A stretch of DNA of 64,000 nucleotides from Pseudarthrobacter enclensis. GTDB taxonomy: Bacteria > Actinomycetota > Actinomycetes > Actinomycetales > Micrococcaceae. A program made the position numbers and the translations under genes. Every line of letters starts with the position of its first letter. Position 1 is the first letter of the stretch. Location of the stretch: NCBI RefSeq assembly GCF_001457025.1, contig NZ_KQ758607.1, positions 62,001 to 126,000 of the forward strand, read 5' to 3'. A model generated the notes under the pieces. That model did no database searches and was not told where the DNA came from. It saw only the letters and a list, made by a program, of their open reading frames with translations. This document shows positions 15,410-23,777 of this stretch, piece by piece.

Positions 15410-16426
15410 TCAGGCCGCGGGGTCCGAGGAGCGGCGGACCATCAGGGCCGGTTCCAACTTGCGGGTTGCCGCCGGCCCGGCGGTCCCGGCGATACGGTCA
15501 AGCATGGCCTGCGCCGCTACCAGTCCCAGTTCCCTGGCGTGCTGGTCGATGGACGTAAGGCCGATCAGCGGGGAAGCGGCAAACTCAATGTTGTCGCAAC
15601 CAACAATGGCCACATCGCTCGGGACCGCGAGGCCACGGCCCGCCAGTGCTTCCATGACGCCGATGGCCGTGAGGTCGTTATGCGCGAAAATGGCGGTGGG
15701 TCGCTCCGCCCCCGAGTCGAGGAACTGCTCCATCACCGCGCGTCCGCCGCGTTCGGTCATGTCGCTGTGCACCAGCTGGGGCTCCAGTCCGAACTGCCGC
15801 ATGGCATGCAGGTAGCCTTCGCGGCGGGCGGTATACGGAAGCCAGTCGGAGATGTCCACGTGGGCAATCCGACGGTGCCCCAGGCCGTAAAGGTGCTCCA
15901 CGGCGAGTACGCCCGAACGGAAGTCATCCGTCAAAACCGAATCGACGCCGTCGGCCTCCAACTCCCGGGTAATCACCACGCCGGGTGTCCCGCGCAGGGC
16001 GGCCGTCAGATCCTCGGAGGTGCCGGTGTACCCGGCCAGGATCACCCCGTCCACGCGCAAGTCCACGAACGAACGCACGGCCTCGAGCTCGGTGCGCGGA
16101 TCCGCGGAGCCGACAGCCACCATCACCTGGTTGCCGCTGCCGGCCAGCCCTGCGCTGAGGCCGTCATGAATGTCCGCGAAGACGGAGTTGTGCAGGTCCA
16201 GGAACAGCACGCCCAGGGTGTGGGTGCGGTGGCTGGCCAGCCGGCTGGCCAGCCTGTTGGGGGAGTAGCCCAGGGCGGCGGCACTTTCCAGCACCGCCGT
16301 CCGCTTGGCCGGGGACACCTTGGGTGAATCGCGCATCACCAGGGACACCAGCGCCCGGCTGACTCCGGCCTCGCGCGCCACGTCCTCCATGGTTACGGAC
16401 CGCTGCGAAGGGGAAGTCTGTTTCAC
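15410..16426 (-). CDS. LacI-family transcriptional regulator
   Basis: The 338-aa repressor has an N-terminal LacI helix-turn-helix (TMEDVAREAGVSRALVSLVMR, residues 12-32), the hinge (NRLASRLASHRT) and a periplasmic-binding-like sugar domain (AIFAHNDLTAIGVMEAL). The start is GTG 16426 with GGAG 4 nt upstream. It is the last gene of a minus-strand group after gntR and iolB, 37 nt after iolB. A LacI-type operator (TTAGAGCGCTCTAA) overlaps the promoter of the sugar porter at 18397, which is a likely target. The effector is probably inositol-related. Confidence 0.85.
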   Translation of the reverse strand: MKQTSPSQRSVTMEDVAREAGVSRALVSLVMRDSPKVSPAKRTAVLESAAALGYSPNRLASRLASHRTHTLGVLFLDLHNSVFADIHDGLSAGLAGSGNQVMVAVGSADPRTELEAVRSFVDLRVDGVILAGYTGTSEDLTAALRGTPGVVITRELEADGVDSVLTDDFRSGVLAVEHLYGLGHRRIAHVDISDWLPYTARREGYLHAMRQFGLEPQLVHSDMTERGGRAVMEQFLDSGAERPTAIFAHNDLTAIGVMEALAGRGLAVPSDVAIVGCDNIEFAASPLIGLTSIDQHARELGLVAAQAMLDRIAGTAGPAATRKLEPALMVRRSSDPAA

Positions 16427-16463
16427 AAGACTCCACTATGCCAGCCGGCAGGCCAGCCCTGCG

Positions 16464-17357
16464 TCAGGCCCCGAACGGCAGCCGCGGGTCGATGTTCTGG
16501 CTGTCCCAAGTCTGCCGGACCCAGCCGTGGTGCGGGTCGTCGCTGATCAGCCATTCCCGGACCGGGCCCGGGCCCGCCATGACGTTGAGGTAGTACAGGT
16601 CATAGCCGGGGGCAGCCATCGCCGGACCGTGCCAGCCGTAGGGGACCAGGACGACGTCGCCGGTGCGGACTTCCGCGGAGACGTCGATGGGCCGTTCATC
16701 GGAGGCGTAAACCCGCTGGTAGCCTATGGCATCCGCGTCGGCGGGGGCGCCGGAACCGTGGGCCACCCGGGTCTCGAAGTAGTAGATCTCCTCGAGGTGC
16801 GTTTCCCCGTCCTTTTCCTCGTCATGCTTGTGCGGCGGGTAGGAGGACCAGTTCCCGGCCGGGGTCAGGACCTCGCAGACAATGAACCGGTCCGCTTCCA
16901 GCGCCGCAGGGGTGCCGAAGTTGTGGACCTGCCGGGAGCAGTTGCCCGCGCCGCGCAGTTCCACGGGGGTGTCCGCGGCAGGGACCAGGCGGGTGGGGTA
17001 CGAGGCTTTGGCGGGTGCCGTCGCCACGGCAACGCGGCCACCGTCGGCCGAGGTGATCCGCACGGCGCGGCCGGTGCCCGAGTAGAGGACGTCGCTGGGG
17101 CCGTCGAACACCGAAGCGCGCCCTGCCAGGGGGTAGTCAGTGCCGTCGACGGTCACCGTGAAGGACCCGTTGAGCGGTACCACGATGCGTTCTTCGTCCG
17201 CGGAGGAAAGTTCGACGGCGGCGCCCGCGGCCAGGGTGGCCACCTTCAGTCCGGTGTGTGCCCACCCGTCAACGGTGAGTGTGGAATCGGATGTTCCCAG
17301 GGAAACGTCCCAGGTGCCATCGGCGGCGGTGCCCAGGGGGTAGACCCAGTTGGCCAT
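16464..17357 (-). CDS. iolB: 5-deoxy-glucuronate isomerase
   Basis: The 297-aa product matches IolB over its whole length. It has a bicupin layout with metal-site residues in the second cupin (SYPPHKHDE, EEIYYFE) and the late PYGWHGPAMAAPGYDLYYLN region. The enzyme converts 5-deoxy-glucuronate to 5-dehydro-2-deoxygluconate in myo-inositol breakdown in the cytoplasm. GGAGCAAAC precedes the ATG. It lies 18 nt after gntR on the same strand. This is the firmest marker that the locus is for inositol. Confidence 0.92.
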   Translation of the reverse strand: MANWVYPLGTAADGTWDVSLGTSDSTLTVDGWAHTGLKVATLAAGAAVELSSADEERIVVPLNGSFTVTVDGTDYPLAGRASVFDGPSDVLYSGTGRAVRITSADGGRVAVATAPAKASYPTRLVPAADTPVELRGAGNCSRQVHNFGTPAALEADRFIVCEVLTPAGNWSSYPPHKHDEEKDGETHLEEIYYFETRVAHGSGAPADADAIGYQRVYASDERPIDVSAEVRTGDVVLVPYGWHGPAMAAPGYDLYYLNVMAGPGPVREWLISDDPHHGWVRQTWDSQNIDPRLPFGA

Positions 17358-17375
17358 GCAGTTTGCTCCTTGCGG

Positions 17376-18116
17376 TCAGCGCTGTACAAGTGTCATTTCA
17401 AAGCTGTAGGAATCGGCCCGGTACACGTGGTGTCCGGTTTCGATATGCCGTCCGGTGTCATCGACGGCGGTTCGTTCCATGGTGACCAGTGCCGAGCCTT
17501 CGGCGGTGTCCAGTTTGGAGGCCTGGTACTCGTTGGCGGTCATGGCCCCGATCCGCTGGGTGGCGAGCCGGAAGTTGACTCCGCCGCGGCGGAGGATCGA
17601 ATAAAGCCCCTCCGCCGCCAGCATCGCCTCGTCCATGGCTGCGATGTCGTCACGGACCCAGTTCTCCATCAGGGCCAGCGGCTTTCCCCCCACCTTGCGG
17701 AGCCGGGTGAAGTGGTAGACCTTGGACCCGGCCGGCAGCTGCAGTGCCGTCAGGGTGGCGTCGTCCGCTTCCACATGGGAGAAGCTGAGCACCTCCGTGG
17801 TGGGCTTTTTGCCGTTGTTGGTGAGGTCATCATAAAGGCTGGACAGTTCCAGCGGCCGGCGGACCTGGCTGGACACCACCTGGGTTCCCACGCCCCGCTT
17901 GCGGACCAGCAGCCCGGAACGGACCAGTTCGTCCATGGCCTTGCGCATGGTGGGCCGGGAAAGGTTCAACTGGGCGGCGAGATCGATCTCATTGTCCAGG
18001 CGGCTGCCCGGTTCCAGCACTCCGCTGTAGATGGCCGCCTCGATGCCCTGGACCACCTGGTGGTACAGCGGCACGGGGGAAGAGCGGTCGATGCTAAGGC
18101 CCAGGTTGTTCGCCAC
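17376..18116 (-). CDS. GntR-family regulator with UTRA domain
   Basis: The 246-aa protein has an N-terminal GntR winged helix (VPLYHQVVQGIEAAIYSG, then LSRPTMRKAMDELVRSGLL) and a C-terminal UTRA effector domain (residues about 95-240, ending HHVYRADSYSFEMTL). It is the first gene of the gntR-iolB-lacI set and divergent from the sugar porter. A TATGTTC/GGACATA inverted repeat at 18183-18204 is a candidate site for it. A role as regulator of inositol catabolism is inferred from position. Confidence 0.85.
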   Translation of the reverse strand: MANNLGLSIDRSSPVPLYHQVVQGIEAAIYSGVLEPGSRLDNEIDLAAQLNLSRPTMRKAMDELVRSGLLVRKRGVGTQVVSSQVRRPLELSSLYDDLTNNGKKPTTEVLSFSHVEADDATLTALQLPAGSKVYHFTRLRKVGGKPLALMENWVRDDIAAMDEAMLAAEGLYSILRRGGVNFRLATQRIGAMTANEYQASKLDTAEGSALVTMERTAVDDTGRHIETGHHVYRADSYSFEMTLVQR

Positions 18117-18182
18117 GGTGTGTTCCTGTTCTCGGTCGCGGCGCCCGGATCCGCCAGGTCAGGCGCAGCCGCTTTGCCGCCA

Positions 18183-18204
18183 TATGTTCGCTTGATAGGA
18201 CATA
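18183..18204. promoter_or_regulatory. inverted repeat, candidate GntR operator
   Basis: Arms TATGTTC (18183-18189) and GGACATA (18198-18204) are separated by 8 nt. The site is 67 nt upstream of gntR in the gntR-porter intergenic region. The spacing and symmetry suit a dimeric winged-helix regulator. Confidence 0.45.
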
Positions 18205-18309
18205 CTCTACGGTTCCGATCGTAGCAGGCGTGGTTGCGCGGTCAAGGGCGCCTCCCGGCAGTTCCAGGGATCCGACCAAATTAAATTGTGCTGACATTAA
18301 GACTTTCTC

Positions 18310-18339
18310 TTGACGGGTGTTGTTAGAGCGCTCTAATCT
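18310..18339 (+). promoter_or_regulatory. promoter with overlapping LacI-type operator
   Basis: TTGACG (18310-18315) and TAATCT (18334-18339) form -35 and -10 boxes with an 18-nt spacer. A perfect 14-bp palindrome, TTAGAGCGCTCTAA (18323-18336), with the central CG typical of LacI-family sites, overlaps the spacer and -10. It drives the sugar porter at 18397. Confidence 0.72.
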
Positions 18340-18396
18340 AGTGGCACGCATCACATTCCTGACCATTTCGGTCCCAAGAGAATCTGAGAGGCAACA

Positions 18397-19815
18397 ATGC
18401 TGTTGCAGAAACCTTCCCTGAGTGCCCCGGGGTCCACCCGCCGCGGATACCTGGCCCGGCTCACCGTCATCTCCACCCTGGGCGGCCTCCTGTTCGGCTA
18501 TGACACCGGCGTGATCTCCGGCGCGCTGCTGTACATGAACGACTCCCTGAACATGACCGCCGTCGAGGAAGCCACCGTGGTGAGCGCGCTGCTCTTCCCC
18601 GGTGCCGCCGTCGGCGCCCTGACCGGCGGACGCATGGCGGACAAGCTCGGCCGGCGCAGATCCCTGCTGGTCTGCGCGCTGCTGTTCCTGCTCGGCGCCA
18701 TTGGTTGCGCGATCGCGCCCAACGTCCCCTTCATGATCGCCGCCCGCATCCTGCTGGGACTCGGCGTTGGTGCCGCGGCAGTCACCTGCCCGCTGTACCT
18801 CGCGGAGATGGCGCCCGCCCACCTCCGCGGACGCATGGTAACCATCAACGAACTCATGATCGTCACCGGGCAGATGCTCGCCTTCGCCATCAACGCCCTG
18901 CTGGACGCCCTGATCCACGACACCGAAGTGTGGCGCACCATGCTGGGCATCGCGTCCCTGCCGGCCCTGGCACTGCTCGCCGGCATGCTGATGCTCCCCG
19001 AATCACCGCGCTGGTACGCCATCCGCGGCCGGCTCGAGGAAAGCCGCCGCGTGCTGTCCATGAGCCGCACCCCGGAACAGGCCGCCACCGAGTTCGAGGA
19101 AATCGCCCGGACGGCCAGCACCGCCAAGGCAGAACGCAACCACGCCCTGCGCGACCTGAAGAACAACCCCTGGATGCGCCGTCTGCTGTGGATCGGCATC
19201 GGCCTGGCCACCGTCCAGCAGGCCACCGGCATCAACACCGTGAACTACTACGCACCCACCATCCTGGAAAAGAGCGGACTCGGTGTCAGCGCCTCGCTCG
19301 TGGCCACCATCGGCGTGGGCGTCACCTCCGTCCTGATGACCATCCTGGGCATCTGGCTGCTGGGTTTCGTGGGCCGCCGCCGCATGCTGGTGATCGGCTT
19401 CTCCGGTGTGGTGGGTTCCCAAGCCCTGCTGGCCGTCGTGTTCCTGCTCCCGCAGTCGGACCTTGCCAGCTACATCATCCTGGCCGCCATGATGCTGTTC
19501 GTGGCCTTCGTCCAGTGCTTCATCGGCACCTGCGTCTGGCTCCTGCTCTCGGAAATGTTCCCGCTGGCCATCCGCGGCTTCGCCATGGGCATCGCAGTCT
19601 TCGCCCTGTGGACCGTGAACGCCGCCATCTCCTTCCTGTTCCCCATCGTGGTCAATGCCCTCGGCTCCACCGGCACCTTCGGCCTGTTCGTCCTGGTCAA
19701 CCTCGGCTCCCTGGCCTTCGTCATCAAGTTCGTCCCGGAAACCAAGGGGCACTCGCTCGAGGACCTCGAGGCGCACTTCCGGGACGGGGAAGTGCCGGCG
19801 AAGATTTCCGCCTAA
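18397..19815 (+). CDS. MFS sugar porter, probable inositol transporter
   Basis: The 472-aa, 12-helix protein has the sugar porter motifs GGLLFGYDTGVISGALLYM, GGRMADKLGRRRS, LPESPRWYA and PETKGHSLEDLEAHF. AGAGG lies 7 nt before the ATG. It is divergent from gntR-iolB-lacI and its promoter carries a LacI-type operator, so it is probably induced with the inositol genes. It is a paralogue of the porter at 2097-3533 and of similar length, but clearly diverged. Confidence 0.87.
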   Translation: MLLQKPSLSAPGSTRRGYLARLTVISTLGGLLFGYDTGVISGALLYMNDSLNMTAVEEATVVSALLFPGAAVGALTGGRMADKLGRRRSLLVCALLFLLGAIGCAIAPNVPFMIAARILLGLGVGAAAVTCPLYLAEMAPAHLRGRMVTINELMIVTGQMLAFAINALLDALIHDTEVWRTMLGIASLPALALLAGMLMLPESPRWYAIRGRLEESRRVLSMSRTPEQAATEFEEIARTASTAKAERNHALRDLKNNPWMRRLLWIGIGLATVQQATGINTVNYYAPTILEKSGLGVSASLVATIGVGVTSVLMTILGIWLLGFVGRRRMLVIGFSGVVGSQALLAVVFLLPQSDLASYIILAAMMLFVAFVQCFIGTCVWLLLSEMFPLAIRGFAMGIAVFALWTVNAAISFLFPIVVNALGSTGTFGLFVLVNLGSLAFVIKFVPETKGHSLEDLEAHFRDGEVPAKISA

Positions 19816-19846
19816 ACAGCCTCTTCCGCACAAACAGCCGGCCCGC

Positions 19847-19897
19847 GGGGCCGGACCACCTTGACGGCACCACGCCGGACGGGGTTGGTCCGGCCCC
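19847..19897 (+). terminator. long-loop hairpin, possible terminator
   Basis: Perfect 12-nt arms GGGGCCGGACCA (19847-19858) and TGGTCCGGCCCC (19886-19897) enclose 27 nt. It lies after the sugar porter and before a leaderless gene. There is no T tract. Confidence 0.45.
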
Positions 19898-19928
19898 GCT
19901 CCCGTGTGTGCTGGCCTAGGCTGGGGCC

Positions 19929-21062
19929 ATGAGCCCGTCCGGCAAACTGGGACCCACACCGCGCAGCCTCGAAGTGCAGGACCTCGCCAGCTTCGACCAC
20001 CTGGTGGCGGCCGGCGCCGTCAACGCGCACGGCTGGCATGCCCAGTCCCTCGACCTCCGGGGACGCTCGGCGGCCCTCACCCGCCTGGACGTGGCGGGTG
20101 CCATGTTCCTCGGCTGCACCTTCGACGACGGGATGGAGGCCAGCCTCCGCCGCAGGGGAGCCCTGATCTTTCCCCGGCTCCAGGGCGTTCCGTTCAACCC
20201 CTACCGTTCAGCTCTCTATACGCCCGCCGAACTTTACGCGGGCCTGGCCGGCGCCCCTTACGAGGACCTGCCGGACGCGCGGATCTACCACTGGAGCATC
20301 CAGCCCGGCCGTGAGCACCGGGTGGACGCCACGCTGGCCTCATCGCTGCACGACCACGCGATTGGCGATGCCCTGGATGAACTGCTGCGCACGGGCCCCT
20401 GGTCCGGAAAGCACATCGTGGGCGTCATGGGCGGCCACGCCGCGCAACGCGGGAGCCGTGACTACGCCGGCGCCGCGCGGCTCGGCAAGCTGCTGGTCCG
20501 CGACGGCCACATCGTTGCCACCGGCGGCGGCCCGGGCGCCATGGAGGCCGCGAACCTCGGCGCCTACCTGGGCCGGGCCGACGACGGCGGGCTGGACGAG
20601 GCGCTCGGCCTCCTGTCCGCCGTCCCCGGCTTCCGCCCCTCGGTGTCCGCGTGGGCACGCGCCGCGGCCGCCGTCGTCGAACGCTTTTCCGATGGAACAC
20701 CGTCGCTGGGAATCCCCACCTGGTTCTACGGGCACGAGCCGCCCAACTACTTCGCCACCCACATCGCCAAATACTTTGCGAACTCCATCCGCGAAGCCGT
20801 CCTCCTGGACTTGTGCCAGGGCGGCATCATCTTCCTGCCCGGGGCCGCGGGAACAGTACAGGAGATCTTCCAGGACGCCTGCGAGAACTATTACGGCGCC
20901 CGGGAGAAAGTCACGCCCATGGTCCTGGTGGGAACGCGGTACTGGACGCAGGACTATCCGGCGTGGCCGCTGCTGGAACAGCTGGCCGCCGGGCGGGCGA
21001 TGGAAGGCCGGATCTTCCTGGTGGACACGGAAGAGCAGGCCGCCGCTGCGCTGCGGCCGTGA
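19929..21062 (+). CDS. LOG-family-like Rossmann nucleotide-binding protein
   Basis: The 377-aa product has a LOG/lysine-decarboxylase-like fold in residues about 160-360: IVGVMGGHAAQRG, TGGGPGAMEAANLGA, and FLPGAAGTVQEIFQDA, which corresponds to the family PGGxGTxxE motif with Ala for the second Gly. LOG proteins cleave nucleotide 5'-monophosphates at the ribosyl bond. The N-terminal ~150 residues are an additional domain. TAGGCT lies 6 nt before the ATG, so the mRNA is probably leaderless. The substrate is uncertain. Confidence 0.72.
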   Translation: MSPSGKLGPTPRSLEVQDLASFDHLVAAGAVNAHGWHAQSLDLRGRSAALTRLDVAGAMFLGCTFDDGMEASLRRRGALIFPRLQGVPFNPYRSALYTPAELYAGLAGAPYEDLPDARIYHWSIQPGREHRVDATLASSLHDHAIGDALDELLRTGPWSGKHIVGVMGGHAAQRGSRDYAGAARLGKLLVRDGHIVATGGGPGAMEAANLGAYLGRADDGGLDEALGLLSAVPGFRPSVSAWARAAAAVVERFSDGTPSLGIPTWFYGHEPPNYFATHIAKYFANSIREAVLLDLCQGGIIFLPGAAGTVQEIFQDACENYYGAREKVTPMVLVGTRYWTQDYPAWPLLEQLAAGRAMEGRIFLVDTEEQAAAALRP

Positions 21063-21084
21063 AGCGTCCTTTGCCGCTGTCCCG

Positions 21085-22011
21085 TCAGAGGTCCTTGCGG
21101 CACTGCGCCTTGCTCAGCTCATAGAGCCCGTTGAGGTCTCCGGCTGACAGGGCGCCGGAGGGACCCACGGACGCGCCGATCTCCGGGTACATCAGCTGTG
21201 CCGGATCATCAACGTGGTCCAGCCCCATCACGTGGCCCAGCTCGTGCAGGATGACCGCCGCGGCGTACCGCTCCCCGTCTGGGCGCTGGAGTTCGTCGGC
21301 GATCTGCGGAGCATCCAGGTCCAGGCTGCCCGTGACGAAGGTCTTGGGCCCGCCGTCGAAACTGAAGTGGGTGCTCCCGCCGGTGCCGATCACCTTGCCC
21401 GCCAGTTCGGGGGACGCTTCAGGGGTGGTCCAGGCGATCAGCAGCGGCGCCCAGCGCTCGCCGTAGGCCTCCGGCTGGTAGGCGGCGCGCTGCGCGGAGG
21501 GCTGCTCGCCCGTGGGCCCGTCGTCAACGAAGGTGATGCCGGTGGCAGCGGAAATGATGCCGATGGCCTCCGACACCAGGCGGTCCGATCCTGCCGGGGC
21601 CAACTGGCCGTTGACCACGTAGTGGAGGGGACGGCAGGGGGAGTAGCCCACCGGAGTGCCGTCGCCGTTCACCGCCAGGAAGCGGTAGGAATCGCTGCCC
21701 ACTGCGGGGACGTCCGGTGCGCCAAGCGGTGCAGCTTCCTCCCCGACGCCCGGAGGGGGAGTGTCCGTACCGGCGGTGGACCCGCCGGCCTGCGCGGGGC
21801 GGGGGTCCTCCCGGCCTGCATCCGGTTGCTGCCGGGACTGCTCCGGGCCCCGTTCCTGCTCCCGGCCGTCAAAGAGCGTGCTGAAGCGCGGATCGCCCAC
21901 GGCGAGCAGCATGGCCGCTGTCCCGAGCGCCAATACAAGCAGGGACCGGTAGCCCGCACCGCGCCTGCGGTGCGGGCGCGTCCCGGCGTGGCGGGGCGGG
22001 ACGTCCTCCAT
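21085..22011 (-). CDS. matrixin-like zinc metalloprotease, membrane-anchored
   Basis: With the ATG at 22011 the product is 308 aa. It has a basic N-terminus, one transmembrane/signal-anchor segment (about residues 22-42), a Pro/Gly/Gln-rich linker, and a C-terminal zinc protease domain with HELGHVMGLDH (HExGHxxGxxH). The downstream LMYP gives the Met-turn. An upstream GTG/ATG at about 22077 would overlap the next gene. Extracytoplasmic location is likely. The target is unknown. Confidence 0.78.
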   Translation of the reverse strand: MEDVPPRHAGTRPHRRRGAGYRSLLVLALGTAAMLLAVGDPRFSTLFDGREQERGPEQSRQQPDAGREDPRPAQAGGSTAGTDTPPPGVGEEAAPLGAPDVPAVGSDSYRFLAVNGDGTPVGYSPCRPLHYVVNGQLAPAGSDRLVSEAIGIISAATGITFVDDGPTGEQPSAQRAAYQPEAYGERWAPLLIAWTTPEASPELAGKVIGTGGSTHFSFDGGPKTFVTGSLDLDAPQIADELQRPDGERYAAAVILHELGHVMGLDHVDDPAQLMYPEIGASVGPSGALSAGDLNGLYELSKAQCRKDL

Positions 22012-22039
22012 CAAGGGGTGCTCACTGCAGGGGCCGCCG

Positions 22040-23206
22040 CTATCCCACCACTGTGCCGAAGAGGAGCCCCAGCACATAGGTGACGGCGGCGGCGCCCAGT
22101 CCGATGCCCAGCTGGCGCAGGCCCCGGGTCAGCGGGGAGGTGCCGGACAGCAGCCCCACGGTGCCGCCGGTGGCCAGCAGGGCAACGCCCACCAGCACGC
22201 CGGCCACCACCAGCGCGGTCACGCCGGTCAGGCCGAACAGGAACGGCAGGATGGGAATGATGGCGCCGGAGGCGAAGAAGCAGAAGCTGGACAGTGCCGC
22301 ACCCCAGGCGGTGCCCACCGCTTCGTGCTGGTCCTCATCATCCGGCAGTTCGGGCTGGAGGGACAGGCTGGGATCGCAGTCGCAGGACAGCAGCCCCATG
22401 CGCTCAGCCACCCGGTGCTCCGCCGCTTCATGAGACATGCCCCGGGCCAGGTAGACCAGTAGCAGTTCGTTGTGTTCCAGGTCCAGCTTCGGCGCCGCGG
22501 CCAGGGTGACCTGGGTGGGGCGGGTGGCTGCCAGCAGTTCGCGCTGGGACCGCACGGAGATGAACTCGCCGGCACCCATGGACATGGCCCCGGCAAGGAG
22601 CCCGGCGATGCCGCTGAGCAGGACCACGCTGCTGGCCACGCCGGAAGCCGCCATGCCCATGACCAGCGAAAGATTGCTGACCAGGCCATCGTTGGCGCCG
22701 AAGACAGCGGCCCGGAACGTGCCGGCCAGGCGGTTGCGGCCACGGGTGGCCAGGCCCCGGACGACTTCCTCGTGGATCTGTTCGTCCGCCGCCATGGCGT
22801 CGGTGGCGTTCGGGTCCTTGGCATAGGGGGAGCGGCCCTCCGCCCGCTGGGCCAGGGCCAGCACGAACACCGACCCGAAATGCCGGGCCAGGAAGCCGAG
22901 CATCCGGCTGCGGACCGACGCGGGGCGGGGCTTGCCGGCGTGGTCGCCGAGGAGGGCGAGCCAGTGGGCTTCGTGGCGGCCCTCGGCTTCGGCCAAGGCC
23001 AGGAGGATGTCGCGCTCCTCGCCGCCACGGTTCTGGGCCAGGTCGCGGTAGACGGCGGCCTCGGCGCGTTCATCGGCCAGGTACTGGCGCCACCGCTTGA
23101 TGTCGGCGGGGGAGGGGGCGGGATGGTGGCCTTCTGGGCCGGGATTCGGCACCGGGGCGGACTCCTGGGCGGGACGGTTCGGAACGGATTGGGCGTGCTG
23201 CGACAC
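22040..23206 (-). CDS. VIT1/CCC1-family transporter with N-terminal ferritin-like domain
   Basis: From GTG 23206 (CAGGAG 5 nt upstream) the product is 388 aa. After a Pro-rich start, residues about 35-95 form a ferritin-like helical pair (YLADERAEAAVYRDLAQ, ALAEAEGRHEAHWLAL). The rest is the CCC1 membrane domain (GANDGLVSNLSLVMGMA, GAMSMGAGEFISVRSQRE) with five helices. CCC1/VIT1 proteins move Fe2+ or Mn2+ out of the cytosol, and the ferritin-like part probably binds metal. The protease gene follows 28 nt downstream. Confidence 0.85.
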   Translation of the reverse strand: MSQHAQSVPNRPAQESAPVPNPGPEGHHPAPSPADIKRWRQYLADERAEAAVYRDLAQNRGGEERDILLALAEAEGRHEAHWLALLGDHAGKPRPASVRSRMLGFLARHFGSVFVLALAQRAEGRSPYAKDPNATDAMAADEQIHEEVVRGLATRGRNRLAGTFRAAVFGANDGLVSNLSLVMGMAASGVASSVVLLSGIAGLLAGAMSMGAGEFISVRSQRELLAATRPTQVTLAAAPKLDLEHNELLLVYLARGMSHEAAEHRVAERMGLLSCDCDPSLSLQPELPDDEDQHEAVGTAWGAALSSFCFFASGAIIPILPFLFGLTGVTALVVAGVLVGVALLATGGTVGLLSGTSPLTRGLRQLGIGLGAAAVTYVLGLLFGTVVG

Positions 23207-23460
23207 GAAGACTCCTGGGCTGGTGGGCGTGGTGTGGTGCCCCTTTGCAGAGCCCAGCCTACTGCGAAATTCCGCGGTTTTTCGGCCGGTATTCCTCGCT
23301 TGCGGGTTTCGGTATGCCTCAATTCCGCCTGTCCCGGCAGACGTTGCCGGGGCGTTCAGCGGACCCTTGACCCCCGTGTGCTGCGGTGTTGTGATGAAGT
23401 GTGGCGCAGCCAGCGCCCCCAGTGGAAGAGCACGCCAGGCCAAGACACGGAGGTTGGATT

Positions 23461-23685
23461 ATGGGCACCACCGGACAGCACCCGGACATGCCGCACCTGG
23501 ACGCCGTGGAGGCGGACCCCGCCTACGACTACGCGGAGGACGCACCGGTCGCCGCGGACGACTGGGACACGGAGGACGAATTCCTCGACGAGGAGGAGCC
23601 TGTGGTCCAGCCGGCTCCCGTTGTCGTGGACGCCGAGGACCGGGTGGTCCCGCTGGATCCGGACGAGGTCCGCGACGGCGACTAA
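23461..23685 (+). CDS. small acidic hypothetical protein
   Basis: The 74-aa product starts at ATG 23461 with GGAGG about 7 nt upstream. It is very rich in Asp and Glu (DDWDTEDEFLDEEEP) and is probably disordered. No family is recognised. A very strong hairpin follows the stop. Confidence 0.55.
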   Translation: MGTTGQHPDMPHLDAVEADPAYDYAEDAPVAADDWDTEDEFLDEEEPVVQPAPVVVDAEDRVVPLDPDEVRDGD

Positions 23686-23707
23686 GCGCGCCCGGCGGGC
23701 AGGACGG

Positions 23708-23758
23708 ACGACGGCGGCGCCTCCTTGCGCTTAATGCGAAAGGAGGCGCCGCCGTCGT
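23708..23758. terminator. strong bidirectional hairpin terminator
   Basis: A perfect 19-bp stem (arms 23708-23726 and 23740-23758) with a 13-nt loop separates two convergent genes. Confidence 0.85.
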
Positions 23759-23777
23759 GCGTTGCCTGTGGCCGGAA

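Noticed and set aside
16305..18224. 639-codon open frame on the plus strand
   Set aside because: It is antisense to lacI, iolB and gntR, which have clear family motifs; long antisense frames are expected in high-GC DNA.
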